A DNA stretch of 64,000 nucleotides from CAZMGB01 sp964565775 (GCA_964565775.1 CAZMGB010000001.1:186001-250000), one strand, 5' to 3'. Counted from the stretch's first letter, positions 49,564 to 58,622 are shown. Notes: generated by a model not told the origin, from the sequence alone. A program made the numbers and translations.

Positions 49564-51072
49564 ATGGCAGAGAACAAGAAGCCACTGAGCACCAGCTTCG
49601 GCGCGCCGGTCGACGATGATCAGAACACAATGACTGCGGGCAGCCCCGGCCCGGCGCTGCTTCAGGACGTCCACCTGATCGAGAAGCTGGCTCACTTCGA
49701 CCGCGAACGCATCCCCGAACGTGTGGTGCACGCCAAGGGGGCGGGCGCCTACGGCTACTTCGAAGTCACTCACGATGTGACGCAGTACACCAAGGCCAGG
49801 TTCTTGTCCGAGGTCGGGAAGCGAACGGAGGTCTTCGCGCGCTTCTCAACCGTGGGCGGCGAGAAGGGCTCGGCCGACGCCGACCGTGACCCCCGCGGGT
49901 TCGCGGTGAAGTTCTACACCGAGGAGGGGAACTACGATTTCGTTGGCAACAATACGCCGGTCTTCTTCATCAGGGACCCACTCAAGTTCCCCGACTTCAT
50001 TCACACCCAGAAGCGGAATCCGGCGACCAACCTCAGGGACCCGGACATGTTCTGGGACTTCCTGTCGCTGACGCCCGAGTCCATCCACCAGGTGACCGTT
50101 CTGTTCTCGGATCGTGGTACGCCCAGGAGCTACCGCCACATGAACGGCTACAGCGGCCACACCTTCAAGTGGTACAGCGACAGGGGCGAGTCCTTCTGGG
50201 TGAAGATCCACTTCAAGACGGAGCAGGGCATTCAGAACCTGACGCGGGAGGAGGCGGTGCGTATAGCAGGCGAAGACCCTGACCACGCCACTCGCGACCT
50301 GTACCGCGCGATCGAGAGGGGCGAGTACCCGGCCTGGAAGGTCTACGTGCAGGTGATGACCCCCGAGCAGGTCGAGAAGTACCGCTTCGACTCCTTCGAC
50401 ATCACCAAGGTCTGGCCTCACGCTGACGCCCCTCTCATGCCCGTCGGCCGCATGGTCCTCGACCGCAACCCGGAGAACTACTTCGCCGAGGCCGAGCAGT
50501 CCGCTTTCTCGCCCGGCAACCTTGTGCCCGGCATCGCCACTTCGCCGGACAAGATGCTCCAGGGGAGGCTATTCAGCTATCACGACACCCATCGTCACCG
50601 CCTGGGGCCCAACTACCAACTGCTGCCGGTGAACTCGCCCAAGGCTTCTCCGGCGAACAACTACCAGCGAGACGGCTTCATGCGCTTCGACTCCAACGGC
50701 GGCGGCGGCCCCAACTACCTCCCGAACAGCTTCGGGGGCCCGGCGCCCGAGGTCGAGGCGGCGGAGCCACCCTTCGAGGTCGCCGGCAAGGCCGCGCGCC
50801 AGCCGTACACCCACCCCAACGACGATTTCGCGCAGGCCGGCGATCTGTACCGCAAGGTGATGACCGACGAGGAGCAGGCCCACCTGATCGGCAACATCGT
50901 GGCCCACCTGGGCAGCGCGCAGAAGCGCATCCAGTTGCGCCAGACGAGCCTCTTCTACAAGGCCGACACCGAGTACGGCCGCCGCGTCGCCGAGGGGCTC
51001 GGTCTGGACGTGAAAGAGGTCGAGCGGCTGGCCGGAATGTCCCACGAGGAACGGGTCAAGGCGACCGCCTGA
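49564..51072 (+). CDS. katA: Monofunctional heme catalase
   Basis: 502 residues, small-subunit catalase. Catalytic His56 in PERVVHAKGAGAYGYF, Asn129 in NYDFVGNNTPVFF and heme-ligand Tyr339 in RLFSYHDTHRHRLG are all visible. It dismutates hydrogen peroxide in the cytoplasm. The ATG at 49564 follows AAAGGAGG, 42 bases after the Fur-family stop, so it belongs to the same transcript. Its heme would come from the ahb route encoded 4 kb upstream. Confidence 0.96.
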   Translation: MAENKKPLSTSFGAPVDDDQNTMTAGSPGPALLQDVHLIEKLAHFDRERIPERVVHAKGAGAYGYFEVTHDVTQYTKARFLSEVGKRTEVFARFSTVGGEKGSADADRDPRGFAVKFYTEEGNYDFVGNNTPVFFIRDPLKFPDFIHTQKRNPATNLRDPDMFWDFLSLTPESIHQVTVLFSDRGTPRSYRHMNGYSGHTFKWYSDRGESFWVKIHFKTEQGIQNLTREEAVRIAGEDPDHATRDLYRAIERGEYPAWKVYVQVMTPEQVEKYRFDSFDITKVWPHADAPLMPVGRMVLDRNPENYFAEAEQSAFSPGNLVPGIATSPDKMLQGRLFSYHDTHRHRLGPNYQLLPVNSPKASPANNYQRDGFMRFDSNGGGGPNYLPNSFGGPAPEVEAAEPPFEVAGKAARQPYTHPNDDFAQAGDLYRKVMTDEEQAHLIGNIVAHLGSAQKRIQLRQTSLFYKADTEYGRRVAEGLGLDVKEVERLAGMSHEERVKATA

Positions 51073-51145
51073 AGCAAGCGAGGAGCCCGTTGTGACACGC
51101 GGAGCTCTGGACGTTGGAGATCAAGCTCACAAGGAGGGAGCTACT

Positions 51146-51592
51146 ATGGCAAAGAGTCTGAAAGGGACGAAGAGTCTGCAGAACCTGAAGGAGGGCTTCG
51201 CGGGCGAGGCGCAGGCCAACCGCCGCTATCTCTATTTCGCCCGCCAGGCCGACATCGAAGGGTACGCTGACATCGGCGGCCTCTTCCGGGACACGGGTGA
51301 GGCGGAGACGGGGCATGCCTTCGGGCACCTCGACTTCTTGAAGGAAGTCGGCGACCCTGTCACCGACGTGCCCATCGGGACGACGGAGCAGAACCTGCGC
51401 TCCGGCGTCGAAGGCGAGACCTACGAGTACACCCAGATGTACCCCGGCTTCGCGAAGACGGCCCGCGAGGAGGGCTTCGAGGAGCTGGCCGAGTGGTTCG
51501 AGACGCTGGCCAAGGCGGAGCGCTCACACGCCGGTCGCTTCACGAAGGGCCTGGAGGCCGTCACGGGCAAGGAGCCCGCGGAGGCGATCTAG
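51146..51592 (+). CDS. Rubrerythrin (di-iron domain only)
   Basis: 148 residues. The erythrin ferritin-like fold is clear: GEAQANRRYLYFARQAD, RDTGEAETGHAFGHLDFL, FAKTAREEGFEELAEWFE and KAERSHAGRFTKGL supply the E/H iron ligands in pairs. The C-terminal rubredoxin domain of classical rubrerythrin is absent, so electrons must come from another protein, likely the Fe-S protein encoded next. It reduces peroxide. The ATG at 51146 has AAGGAGGGAGC upstream. Confidence 0.93.
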   Translation: MAKSLKGTKSLQNLKEGFAGEAQANRRYLYFARQADIEGYADIGGLFRDTGEAETGHAFGHLDFLKEVGDPVTDVPIGTTEQNLRSGVEGETYEYTQMYPGFAKTAREEGFEELAEWFETLAKAERSHAGRFTKGLEAVTGKEPAEAI

Positions 51593-51625
51593 ACCGGGCA
51601 ACCCCGTCTTCGTTATGGTGAGGGC

Positions 51626-51649
51626 GCCCCGGCTGAGAATCAGCGGGGC
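51626..51649 (+). terminator. Hairpin between rubrerythrin and the Fe-S gene
   Basis: GCCCC-(g)-GCTGA-GAA-TCAGC-GGGGC, ten base pairs with one bulged G. It lies 34 bases after the rubrerythrin stop and about 70 before the next ATG. It may be a terminator or attenuator limiting downstream genes. Confidence 0.6.
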
Positions 51650-51717
51650 CCCTCGCTGTCCGAGGCCGCCGTCGCAGGGCCTGCTAGCGCGGGCGAGAGA
51701 CCGACTGGAGGTAGGCG

Positions 51718-52980
51718 ATGACCGTTGATCCTGTGTCCGAGGCCTACTGGGATGAGGATACCTATGAGGCCGAGTCCCGCCGTGTGTTCGAGATCTGCCA
51801 CGGTTGCCGCCTGTGCGTCACCATCTGCCCCGCCTTCCCGGCCTTGCTCGAGCTGACAGACGGCGTCGACGGCGAGACGGGCAAGCTCAACGCGCGCGAC
51901 TGGCCTCGGGTCATCGACCTCTGCTACCAGTGTAAGCTGTGCTATGTTCGCTGCCCCTATACGCCCCCGCACGAGTGGGAGGTGGACTTCCCTAGACTCA
52001 TGATGCGGGCCCAGGCCATCGAGGCGCGCCGGCGCGGCGTGAAGGTCCAGGACCGCATCATGGGCAACACCGATCGCCTGGGTCTGGTAGGAGGCCTGAC
52101 CGCTCCCCTGGCCAACCTGGCCAACCGCATGGCCCCCTCGAGGTTCGTGCTGGAGAAGACGCTCGGCGTCCACCGGCAGCGCCTCCTCCCTCGCTTCCAC
52201 ACGCGGACCTTCGCGAGTTGGTTCAGGGGGCGCAAGCGGAGCCAGGAGTCGGCGGCGGAACGGAAGGTCGCCCTCTTCTACACCTGCTACGTCAACTACA
52301 ACGACCCGCAGGTGGGGAAAGCCTGCGTCGAGGTGCTGGAGCGGAGCGGCGTCGCCGTCTCCTGCCCCGAACAGCGGTGCTGCGGGATGCCCTTCCTCGA
52401 CGGTGGCGACGTGCGGGCCGCCAAAGAGAAGGCCCGCTTCAACCTGCGCTCCCTTATCAAGGCTGTCGAGGAGGGCTGCGATATCGTGGTGCCGGGGCCC
52501 ACCTGCAGCTATACCCTGAAGCAGGAGTACCCGCGCCTGCTGGGTCCGGAGGCTGAGCCCGTAGCGTCTCGCACCTACGACATGTGCGAGTACCTCATGG
52601 GGCTGCACGGGCAGGGGACCCTCAACACTGACTTCGGCAGCAGCCCGGGCAAGATCGTGTACCACCTGCCGTGCCACCTGAAGGCCCAGAACATCGGCTA
52701 CAAGTCGAAGGACCTGATGCAGCTCATTCCCGGCGCCTCGGTGGACGTGGTGGACCGCTGCTCCGGCCACGATGGCACCTGGAGCGCGAAGAAGGAGTAC
52801 TTCGAGATGTCGTTGAAGGTCGGTCGCCGCCTGTTCGAGGACGTGCGAGAGGCCCAGCCGGCCCTGGCCGCCAGCGATTGCCCCCTCGCGTCGATACAGA
52901 TTGAACAAGTCACCGGCGTGCGGCCTGTGCACCCCGTCCAGGTGCTCCAGGCCGCCTACGAGCCGGAGAAATCGGAGTGA
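51718..52980 (+). CDS. Fe-S oxidoreductase, GlpC/HdrD-like
   Basis: 420 residues. Two 4Fe-4S ferredoxin motifs near the N-terminus (FEICHGCRLCVTICPAFP and YQCKLCYVRCPYTPPHEW) and two CCG domains later: CCGMPFLDGGD, and CSGHDGTWSAKKEYF with SDCPLASIQ. Related to GlpC and heterodisulfide reductase HdrD, which pass electrons. With rubrerythrin before and DUF3501 after, this matches a known association of rubrerythrin, Fe-S protein and DUF3501, so it may feed electrons to the di-iron protein. ATG at 51718 after GGAGGTAGGCG. Confidence 0.88.
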   Translation: MTVDPVSEAYWDEDTYEAESRRVFEICHGCRLCVTICPAFPALLELTDGVDGETGKLNARDWPRVIDLCYQCKLCYVRCPYTPPHEWEVDFPRLMMRAQAIEARRRGVKVQDRIMGNTDRLGLVGGLTAPLANLANRMAPSRFVLEKTLGVHRQRLLPRFHTRTFASWFRGRKRSQESAAERKVALFYTCYVNYNDPQVGKACVEVLERSGVAVSCPEQRCCGMPFLDGGDVRAAKEKARFNLRSLIKAVEEGCDIVVPGPTCSYTLKQEYPRLLGPEAEPVASRTYDMCEYLMGLHGQGTLNTDFGSSPGKIVYHLPCHLKAQNIGYKSKDLMQLIPGASVDVVDRCSGHDGTWSAKKEYFEMSLKVGRRLFEDVREAQPALAASDCPLASIQIEQVTGVRPVHPVQVLQAAYEPEKSE

Positions 52981-52983
52981 ACT

Positions 52984-53562
52984 GTGGAGAAGATAACGCT
53001 GGCAGACGTCAAGCCTCTGCCCAAGTACGAGGCGATGCGCGACGCCATGCGTGCTCGCGTCATCGACCTGAAGAAGGGGCGGCGGGTGCCCCTGGGCGAC
53101 CGCATCAGCCTGGTGTTCGAGAACCGGGAGACCGTGCTCTTCCAGATCCAGGAGATGGTGAGGGCAGAGCACATCACTTTCCCCGACGCCATCCAGGCCG
53201 AGATCGATGTCTACGGGCGCTCTATCCCCGAACGCAACGAGCTTAGCGCCACCATGTACATCGAGATCACCGAGCGAGAGGACATACGCTCGGAGCTCGA
53301 CCGGCTCATCGGCGTCAACGAGCATCTGCGCCTGCGTATCGGAGAGCGCCACACAGTCCCCGGCGTCTTCGAGCCGGGCTGGAGCCGGGAGGACCGCGTC
53401 GCCGCCGTTCAGTACGTGAAGTTCCCTCTCACGGCGGAGCAGGCGCAAGCGTTCAGGGATGGACGCGAGCCGGTCTTCTTTGAGGTGGACCACCCCTACT
53501 ACCAGGCCAGCACCCGGCTGGATGAGGCGATCCGAAATGCACTGGCTGAAGAGATAGGCTAG
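52984..53562 (+). CDS. DUF3501 family protein
   Basis: 192 residues: KITLADVKPLPKYEAMRDAM, KGRRVPLGDRISLVFENRET, EMVRAEHITFPDAIQAEID and FFEVDHPYYQASTRLDEAIR are the conserved DUF3501 parts. No enzymatic motif is evident. It occurs with rubrerythrin and Fe-S protein genes in many bacteria, so a role in peroxide or Fe-S redox is inferred from context. GTG start at 52984, three bases after the Fe-S gene's stop. A strong terminator follows. Confidence 0.88.
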   Translation: MEKITLADVKPLPKYEAMRDAMRARVIDLKKGRRVPLGDRISLVFENRETVLFQIQEMVRAEHITFPDAIQAEIDVYGRSIPERNELSATMYIEITEREDIRSELDRLIGVNEHLRLRIGERHTVPGVFEPGWSREDRVAAVQYVKFPLTAEQAQAFRDGREPVFFEVDHPYYQASTRLDEAIRNALAEEIG

Positions 53563-53599
53563 CCCCTGTCGGCCGTGAGCCGGCAGCCAGACGATCGCG

Positions 53600-53625
53600 C
53601 AGGCGAGGCCAAGAGGCCTCGCCTG
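53600..53625. terminator. Bidirectional terminator between DUF3501 and dUTPase genes
   Basis: Perfect 11-bp stem CAGGCGAGGCC / GGCCTCGCCTG with loop AAGA, between two convergent genes whose stops it separates. No T-run. Confidence 0.75.
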
Positions 53626-54069
53626 TCACTGTCCCGTCGAGCCGTGGCCGCCCTCGCCGCGCTCCGTCTCCGATAGCTCCTCTACCTCCAGCGCCGGCAG
53701 GTCGGCCAGACGGGCGATGACGAGCTGCGCGATGCGGTCGCCGTCATTGATGCGGAAATCGTTGCGTGTGCCGAAGACGTGCATCGTCACGAGAATCTCG
53801 CCCCGGTAGTCGCTGTCGATGGTGCCGAGGGTGACGCCAACGCCCTGAAGCGAGAGGCCGGAGCGGGGGCGGAGCTGAGCGTCGTAGCCGGGCGGTATCT
53901 CCATGGCGATGCCGGTGGGCACTCGCCTGGGGTCGCGACCCAGCAGCAGCGATGCGCCCGCGCCCAGGCAGGCGTGGAGGTCGAGGCCGGAGGAGCCCTC
54001 CGTGGAGCGACGGGGCAGGCGGGCTCCCGGCCGCAGCTTCTTGACCTTGAGCACGGGGTCAGACGTCAT
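53626..54069 (-). CDS. dut: dUTP diphosphatase
   Basis: 147 residues, trimeric dUTPase. All five motifs are visible: GSSGLDLHACL, RPRSGLS, GTIDSDYRGEI, RINDGDRIAQLVI and the C-terminal ERGEGGHGSTG, where His replaces the usual Phe of GGFGSTG. It converts dUTP to dUMP, limiting uracil in DNA. The ATG at 54069 is chosen over the frame's earlier start inside the decarboxylase gene; the two genes are adjacent with a 4-base gap, tandem on the minus strand. Confidence 0.93.
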   Translation of the reverse strand: MTSDPVLKVKKLRPGARLPRRSTEGSSGLDLHACLGAGASLLLGRDPRRVPTGIAMEIPPGYDAQLRPRSGLSLQGVGVTLGTIDSDYRGEILVTMHVFGTRNDFRINDGDRIAQLVIARLADLPALEVEELSETERGEGGHGSTGQ

Positions 54070-54073
54070 GGGC

Positions 54074-55579
54074 CTAGCGAGACCGCTCGCGGGTGATGCG
54101 GCTTGCATTCTCGCGAATGAGCGCCCAGGCCCGCGCTACGTGGCGTTCCTCACAACGGAGCTGCGACACCTGGAGCCGCATGGCATAACGATCGCGGAGC
54201 CTTGTATGTGACAGGAAGGCCTCGCCCGTAGCGTTGACGGCATCGATCAAGGCTTCATTCAATTCGTCGACGTGGCCCTCAGTGGCGGGATCACGCTTCC
54301 CGGAGAGGGTCTGCGGGCAGAAGCGAAAGCAAACGGTGCTCAATGGGGCTGGAGCCAGCCGCTCGAACTCAGGGTCGGCATCCACCCAGCTCGCGAACCG
54401 CTGGCCGACGCGGATGTGCTCACGGATGCGTGCTTGCAGGCCTTTTACGCCGAACGCGCGGATCACCATCCACAACTTAAGAGCCCGGAAACGACGGCCC
54501 AACTGGAGCCCATAGTCCATGTAGTCCGTCGCGGCCTCCCTCTCGCCCTCAGCGGTCCGCAAGTACTCCGGGACTAGGCTGAACGCACGCTTGAGCACAT
54601 CCGCCCTGCGAGTGTACAGCGCGCTGCAGTCTATGGGGGTGAAAAGCCACTTGTGCGGGTTCACAACGATGGAATCGGCGCGCTCGCAGCCGTCCAGAAC
54701 GTAGCGCATCTCCGGGAGGATGGCAGCGACCCCCGCATGGGCAGCGTCGACATGGAACCAGGTGCCGTAGCGCTGGCAGACATCGGCGATCGCGGCCACG
54801 GGGTCGATGCTGGTCGTGGAGGTGGTGCCGACCGTGGCTACGACACACAGAGGCTGCCGACCCTGCGCGCGGTCCTGCTCGATCATCGAGGCAAGCGCGT
54901 CGCCACGCATTCTGAAGTCGTCGTCCACGGGAACAGCGCGGAAGCCGTCGCGTCCGAGGCCGGCAGCTATTGCCCCCTTCTCCACTGATGAGTGGGCCTG
55001 CTCGGAGGCGTACATGCACGGGTGACGTATGTCGGAGCGGCCGCTCATGCCGCCCTCTCGCGCGGCGACCACGGCGATGAAGTTGGACATAGACGCGCCG
55101 TCGGTGAGGACCCCGAAGAATCCCTGCGGCAGCCCGAGCATCTCACGCAACCAGTCCACCGTTACCTCTTCGAGCTCGGTGGCGGCGGGCGACGTGCGCC
55201 AGAGCATGGCATTGACATTGAGAGCGGCGGTGAGGAGCTCGCCGAGTATGCCCGGCGTGGAGCCGCTGCTGGAGAAGTAGGCCATGAAGCCGGGATGGTT
55301 CCAGTGGGTGATCCCGGGGACGACCAGGCGCTGAAAGTCATCGAGGATGCTGTTGAGGGATTCAGGCTCCTCAGGAGGATGGGCCGGCAACTGGCGGTGA
55401 ATGGAACCGGGTTCGGCGCGGGAGAGCACAGGGTAGTCTTCGATCCGCGCCAGATACTCAGCGATCCAGTCGACCACCCGGTGTCCGGCCGCTCGGAACT
55501 CCTCGAGATCGAGGTCGCCGAGCTGGCGCGCGCCGTGCTCCGTGCCTGGCGCCACGTCGACATCCCCCTCGGAGCGCAC
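54074..55579 (-). CDS. Aromatic-L-amino-acid decarboxylase-type PLP enzyme
   Basis: 501 residues, group II decarboxylase of the AADC type. Seen: HWNHPGFMAYFSSSGSTPGI, the cofactor stretch GVLTDGASMSNFIAVVAAR, the aspartate loop WFHVDAAHAGVAAI and the lysine in IVVNPHKWLFTPIDC. It would decarboxylate tryptophan, tyrosine or phenylalanine, or a related amino acid; the residues setting specificity were not resolved. Different from the S1P-lyase-type enzyme at 3246. Start GTG or ATG at 55579 is accepted because the N-terminal helical region is complete. Confidence 0.92.
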   Translation of the reverse strand: MRSEGDVDVAPGTEHGARQLGDLDLEEFRAAGHRVVDWIAEYLARIEDYPVLSRAEPGSIHRQLPAHPPEEPESLNSILDDFQRLVVPGITHWNHPGFMAYFSSSGSTPGILGELLTAALNVNAMLWRTSPAATELEEVTVDWLREMLGLPQGFFGVLTDGASMSNFIAVVAAREGGMSGRSDIRHPCMYASEQAHSSVEKGAIAAGLGRDGFRAVPVDDDFRMRGDALASMIEQDRAQGRQPLCVVATVGTTSTTSIDPVAAIADVCQRYGTWFHVDAAHAGVAAILPEMRYVLDGCERADSIVVNPHKWLFTPIDCSALYTRRADVLKRAFSLVPEYLRTAEGEREAATDYMDYGLQLGRRFRALKLWMVIRAFGVKGLQARIREHIRVGQRFASWVDADPEFERLAPAPLSTVCFRFCPQTLSGKRDPATEGHVDELNEALIDAVNATGEAFLSHTRLRDRYAMRLQVSQLRCEERHVARAWALIRENASRITRERSR

Positions 55580-55802
55580 GGTCGCCGCCGGCTACAGGCC
55601 GGCCCGATCGTTCAGGGCGGCTCCTTGCGTCCGCTGCCTAGTGTACACCCTCCCAGGGAGAAGAAGAGCCCCATGCGTACGCGTGGTGGGAGAGAGGGCA
55701 GTGAGCGCATTGCCTCTCCCATCGCCCTGGCGGTAGAATGCCGCCGGTTCCGCCATGCGGAGTGGGCGGTTCTGTCCGGACCGGGTGAACACGGAGACGG
55801 CA

Positions 55803-55991
55803 TCAGCTCTCTTCTGGCGGCTTGCCACGGCCTGGCCTCGGACTCTTACGGGCGCGCGCTGGCAGCGGGCGTACGCGTATCTTCGGCAAGAGCGCCGGGT
55901 CGAGCCGGTCCATCGGCTCCTTGCCCAGTGCGGTCAGCGCCTGCTGGAGGCGTTGAGCGTCGGCGATGAGCTTCCCGACATCGACTGCCAT
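55803..55991 (-). CDS. Possible small protein, 62 residues
   Basis: Minus strand ATG at 55991 opens MAVDVGKLIADAQRLQQAL and ends with a Arg/Pro-rich tail. The amphipathic helix pattern and clean frame are suggestive, but a GGAG lies only three bases before the ATG and no family is recognised. The frame is open a further ~28 codons upstream (GLAKLDAFAPEF) without a start codon, which may mean a longer gene with an odd start. Confidence 0.35.
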   Translation of the reverse strand: MAVDVGKLIADAQRLQQALTALGKEPMDRLDPALLPKIRVRPLPARARKSPRPGRGKPPEES

Positions 55992-56201
55992 GAACTCCGG
56001 CGCGAAGGCGTCGAGCTTCGCGAGCCCCCTCCGCTGGATTGACCGGCTCTCGCGTAATCGCCTAGTATTCTAGTTTGGGGTGCCCAGCCGGTCAAAGGAC
56101 GACTTCTTCGCGTCTTTCCAACATTCCCCCTTGTGAAGCGTCAAAGCCCTCGGGTCCAGCCTCAGGCCGGGGACCGTGACAAGCCAAGGAGAGCGACCAT
56201 C

Positions 56202-57230
56202 ATGAAAGCAGTAAGGGTGCACGAATCCGGCGGCGTCGACAAGTTCATCTACGAGGACGCCCCTGACCCCCAACCTTCCCACAACGACGTGCTTGTGCGT
56301 GTCAAAGGCTGTGCCCTCAACCACCTGGAGGCCTGGGCGGCCAAGACGAGTGCTGGTACCACCTACCCCCGCCCACGCATCCTCGGCGCCGACGTCGCTG
56401 GCGTGATCGAGGCTGTGGGCGATTCCGTCTCCGGCGTGGAGATCGGCGCCGAGATCCTGCTGTCGCCGGGGACGAGCTGCGGCAAGTGCCTGGCCTGCCT
56501 CTCGGCGAAGGACAACCTCTGCGCTTCCTACAGCATCATCGGCCAGCGCGACGACGGCGGCCTCGCCGAGCTGGTCGTCGCCCCTGCCGTCAACGTCATC
56601 CCGAAACCCGAGAACCTCAGTTTCGAGGAGGCGGCGGCCATCCCGCTGGTCTTCGTGACCGTTTGGCACATGCTCATCACGCGGGCAAACGTGCAGCGCG
56701 GCGAGACGGTGCTCGTGAACGCCGCCGGCAGCGGCGTCGGCACCGCCGCGATTCAGGTGGCCAAGCTGCTCGGGGCGCGGGTCATCGCCAGCGCCGGCTC
56801 CGATGCCAAACTGGCGAAGGCGCGCGAGCTGGGCGCCGACGAGACGATCAACTACAACACGTCCGAGCTGGCCGAGGAGGCGCGCCGCCTGACCGACGGC
56901 CGCGGCGTCGACGCGGTGGTGGAGAACGTGGGCACTCAGATCTTCGAGGGGAGCATCCGCGCCATGGCCCGCAACGGCCGCCTCGTCACCTGCGGTGCCA
57001 CGGCCGGCCCCAACGCCACCCTCAACGTCACCCGATTCTTCCTCCAGCATCAGACGCTCCTGGGCTCCTTCATGGGGACGAAGGCGGAGCTCCTCCAGGC
57101 GATGCCTTACTTCGCCAGCGGGCAGATCCGGCCCGTCGTGGACAAGGTCTTCCCGCTCAAGGAGATCAAGCCGGCCCTGGAGCGGATGCTGAACCGGGAG
57201 CAGTTCGGGAAGATCGTCCTGGCGCCCTGA
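56202..57230 (+). CDS. Zinc-type alcohol dehydrogenase family protein
   Basis: 342 residues, medium-chain dehydrogenase/reductase. Catalytic-domain stretch ILGADVAGVIEAVGDSVSGV, structural-zinc cysteines in CGKCLACLSAKDNLC, and NAD(P)-binding VLVNAAGSGVGTAAIQVAKL. It probably oxidises an alcohol or reduces a quinone/enal. The ATG at 56202 follows AAGGAGAGCG. Its stop is 45 bases before a double hairpin repeat and the next gene is convergent. Confidence 0.92.
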   Translation: MKAVRVHESGGVDKFIYEDAPDPQPSHNDVLVRVKGCALNHLEAWAAKTSAGTTYPRPRILGADVAGVIEAVGDSVSGVEIGAEILLSPGTSCGKCLACLSAKDNLCASYSIIGQRDDGGLAELVVAPAVNVIPKPENLSFEEAAAIPLVFVTVWHMLITRANVQRGETVLVNAAGSGVGTAAIQVAKLLGARVIASAGSDAKLAKARELGADETINYNTSELAEEARRLTDGRGVDAVVENVGTQIFEGSIRAMARNGRLVTCGATAGPNATLNVTRFFLQHQTLLGSFMGTKAELLQAMPYFASGQIRPVVDKVFPLKEIKPALERMLNREQFGKIVLAP

Positions 57231-57275
57231 GCCGACGCCCTTTGTCCACCCGCCGAGGGCGTTGCCGAACGTAGA

Positions 57276-57293
57276 GGAGGGCTTCAGCCCTCC
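57276..57293. repeat. Hairpin GGAGGGC-TTCA-GCCCTCC
   Basis: Perfect 7-bp stem, TTCA loop, GTAGA flank. Follows the alcohol dehydrogenase gene. Confidence 0.88.
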
Positions 57294-57313
57294 ACCGCCA
57301 CGGGAGAAGAGTT

Positions 57314-57331
57314 GGAGGCCTGAAGGCCTCC
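57314..57331. repeat. Hairpin GGAGGCC-TGAA-GGCCTCC
   Basis: Perfect 7-bp stem with TGAA loop, 20 bases after the previous hairpin. Inverted loop orientation relative to it. Confidence 0.88.
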
Positions 57332-57357
57332 GCCACAGCTCGTACGCCGAAATGATG

Positions 57358-57385
57358 GTAGGGGTCGAGCATGCTCGACCCCTAC
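57358..57385. terminator. Perfect 28-base palindrome at the end of the hydrolase gene
   Basis: GTAGGGGTCGAGCA / TGCTCGACCCCTAC with no loop bases unpaired by symmetry; folds as a hairpin with a small central loop. It includes the stop codon of the hydrolase at 57382 and separates two convergent genes, so it probably terminates both. The GTAGGGG ends resemble the flanks of the TTCA hairpins. Confidence 0.7.
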
Positions 57386-58014
57386 GGCGTCAGCTTCTCG
57401 ATGAGCCAGCGGCGCAGGAGGTCGCGCAGCTCCGCCCGCTTCTGGCGAAGGCTGTGCTTGGCGCCGGGCAGGATCAGCAGCTCCTTCGGCTCCCGCGCCA
57501 GCTCGAAGACGTAGCGGGAGCAGTCGGGCGAGAGGCGGCGGTCCTCCTCGCCGTGGACGACCAGCAGCGGTCGCGGCGCTACCTTCGGCGTGAGTCGGGT
57601 CCCGGCCGACTGGGTGCTGAGGGTGACGACGGCGCTCACGCGCGGCGACAGAGCGGCGGCGCTGATCACGACCGCCCCGCCGAAGGAGTGCCCCACCAGC
57701 CCTATCCGCCCTGCCTTTTCGCTGTCCAGGAACGAGATGCCGGCGAGCACGTCGTGGACGCCCTGCTCCAGGTCGCCCGGCGCTCGCAGAACGCGGTAGC
57801 TCATCCTCAGGGAGCCGATTCCGTCCGCGAGGAGGTCTTCGGCCAGGGTCGCGTAGATGGCATCGGCGGGGCCGTTGAAGCCGCCATCGGTGCCGCCGAC
57901 CCAGATGACGGCGCCGCCGCCCTCCCGCCCGCGATGGAACAGGCAGGGGATGGGCCCCCGCTCCGTCTTCAGGCGTAACGGTCGTCCGCTGCCGGCGTCT
58001 GGGCTGGGGGACAC
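57382..58014 (-). CDS. Alpha/beta hydrolase, dienelactone-hydrolase/acyl-CoA-thioester-hydrolase-like
   Basis: 210 residues. Nucleophile in IGLVGHSFGGAVVISAAAL, aspartate in LVVHGEEDRRLSPDC and histidine in LLILPGAKHSLRQKRAEL form the triad. AVIWVGGTDGGFNGPA is the oxyanion region and resembles bacterial BAAT/acyl-CoA-hydrolase relatives. Substrate unknown. Its end lies in the palindrome shared with the alcohol dehydrogenase gene. Confidence 0.87.
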   Translation of the reverse strand: MSPSPDAGSGRPLRLKTERGPIPCLFHRGREGGGAVIWVGGTDGGFNGPADAIYATLAEDLLADGIGSLRMSYRVLRAPGDLEQGVHDVLAGISFLDSEKAGRIGLVGHSFGGAVVISAAALSPRVSAVVTLSTQSAGTRLTPKVAPRPLLVVHGEEDRRLSPDCSRYVFELAREPKELLILPGAKHSLRQKRAELRDLLRRWLIEKLTP

Positions 58015-58052
58015 CTGCTCAAGGCCCTCGGCTGCTCGCCCTCGCAGGCGCT

Positions 58053-58397
58053 CTACTCCTGCGGGAGGCTCTCCGGGTGGGGGATGCAGCAGATGAAGCG
58101 GAGCACGTCGCTGCCGCTGTTGACGAAGCAGTGCTTTTCGTACGGAGAGACGAGAACGGCGTCATCGGGCTGGAGGTCGCGCTCGCCGTCCTCACTCCTA
58201 ACCTTGGCCCGGCCCGAGAGGATGAACACCTCGTGCTCCCAGGCGTGAGTGTGGAACGGAGTGGAGCTGTGGGGCTGCACCTCGAACACGCGCATGGCGA
58301 ATCGCGGCGCCCCGTCCTGCGCCGAAATGACGGTGTGCAGGGCGACGCCCGGCAGCTCGGTGTCCGGGCTGACCTCTCGATAGTTACGGACCTTCAC
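58053..58397 (-). CDS. Cupin-domain protein
   Basis: 114 residues, single cupin barrel: FEVQPHSSTPFHTHAWEHEVFIL provides the G(X)5HXH(X)3,4E-type first motif with its histidines and glutamate, and LVSPYEKHCFVNSGSDVLRF the second. Cytoplasmic metal-binding or ligand-binding protein; function unassigned. It lies 38 bases upstream of the hydrolase on the same strand, so possibly co-transcribed. Confidence 0.88.
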   Translation of the reverse strand: MKVRNYREVSPDTELPGVALHTVISAQDGAPRFAMRVFEVQPHSSTPFHTHAWEHEVFILSGRAKVRSEDGERDLQPDDAVLVSPYEKHCFVNSGSDVLRFICCIPHPESLPQE

Positions 58398-58622
58398 AGT
58401 GCGACCTTCCTTTCGCGGGCAGGCGGCGATGGTAGCTCCATCATCTTAGCCCATTGGCCTCGCCTGTCAATACGGCCGTGCTGACACCCGATGGTCGAGG
58501 CTCTTGCGGTAATTGACGGAGTAGTCCGACAGCCCTGGTTCTCTCTCGCGGGCAGACCTAAAGGTCTGCAGCTACGGAACCGGGGCATTGAGGTCGCAGC
58601 TGCAGGGCTTTAGTTCACGAAG

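Noticed and set aside
51640..53493. 617-residue minus-strand frame
   Set aside because: Antisense to the Fe-S oxidoreductase and DUF3501 genes, which have clear motifs.
55592..55828. Small minus-strand frames upstream of the decarboxylase
   Set aside because: No motif or ribosome site; composition follows the repeat-rich leader.
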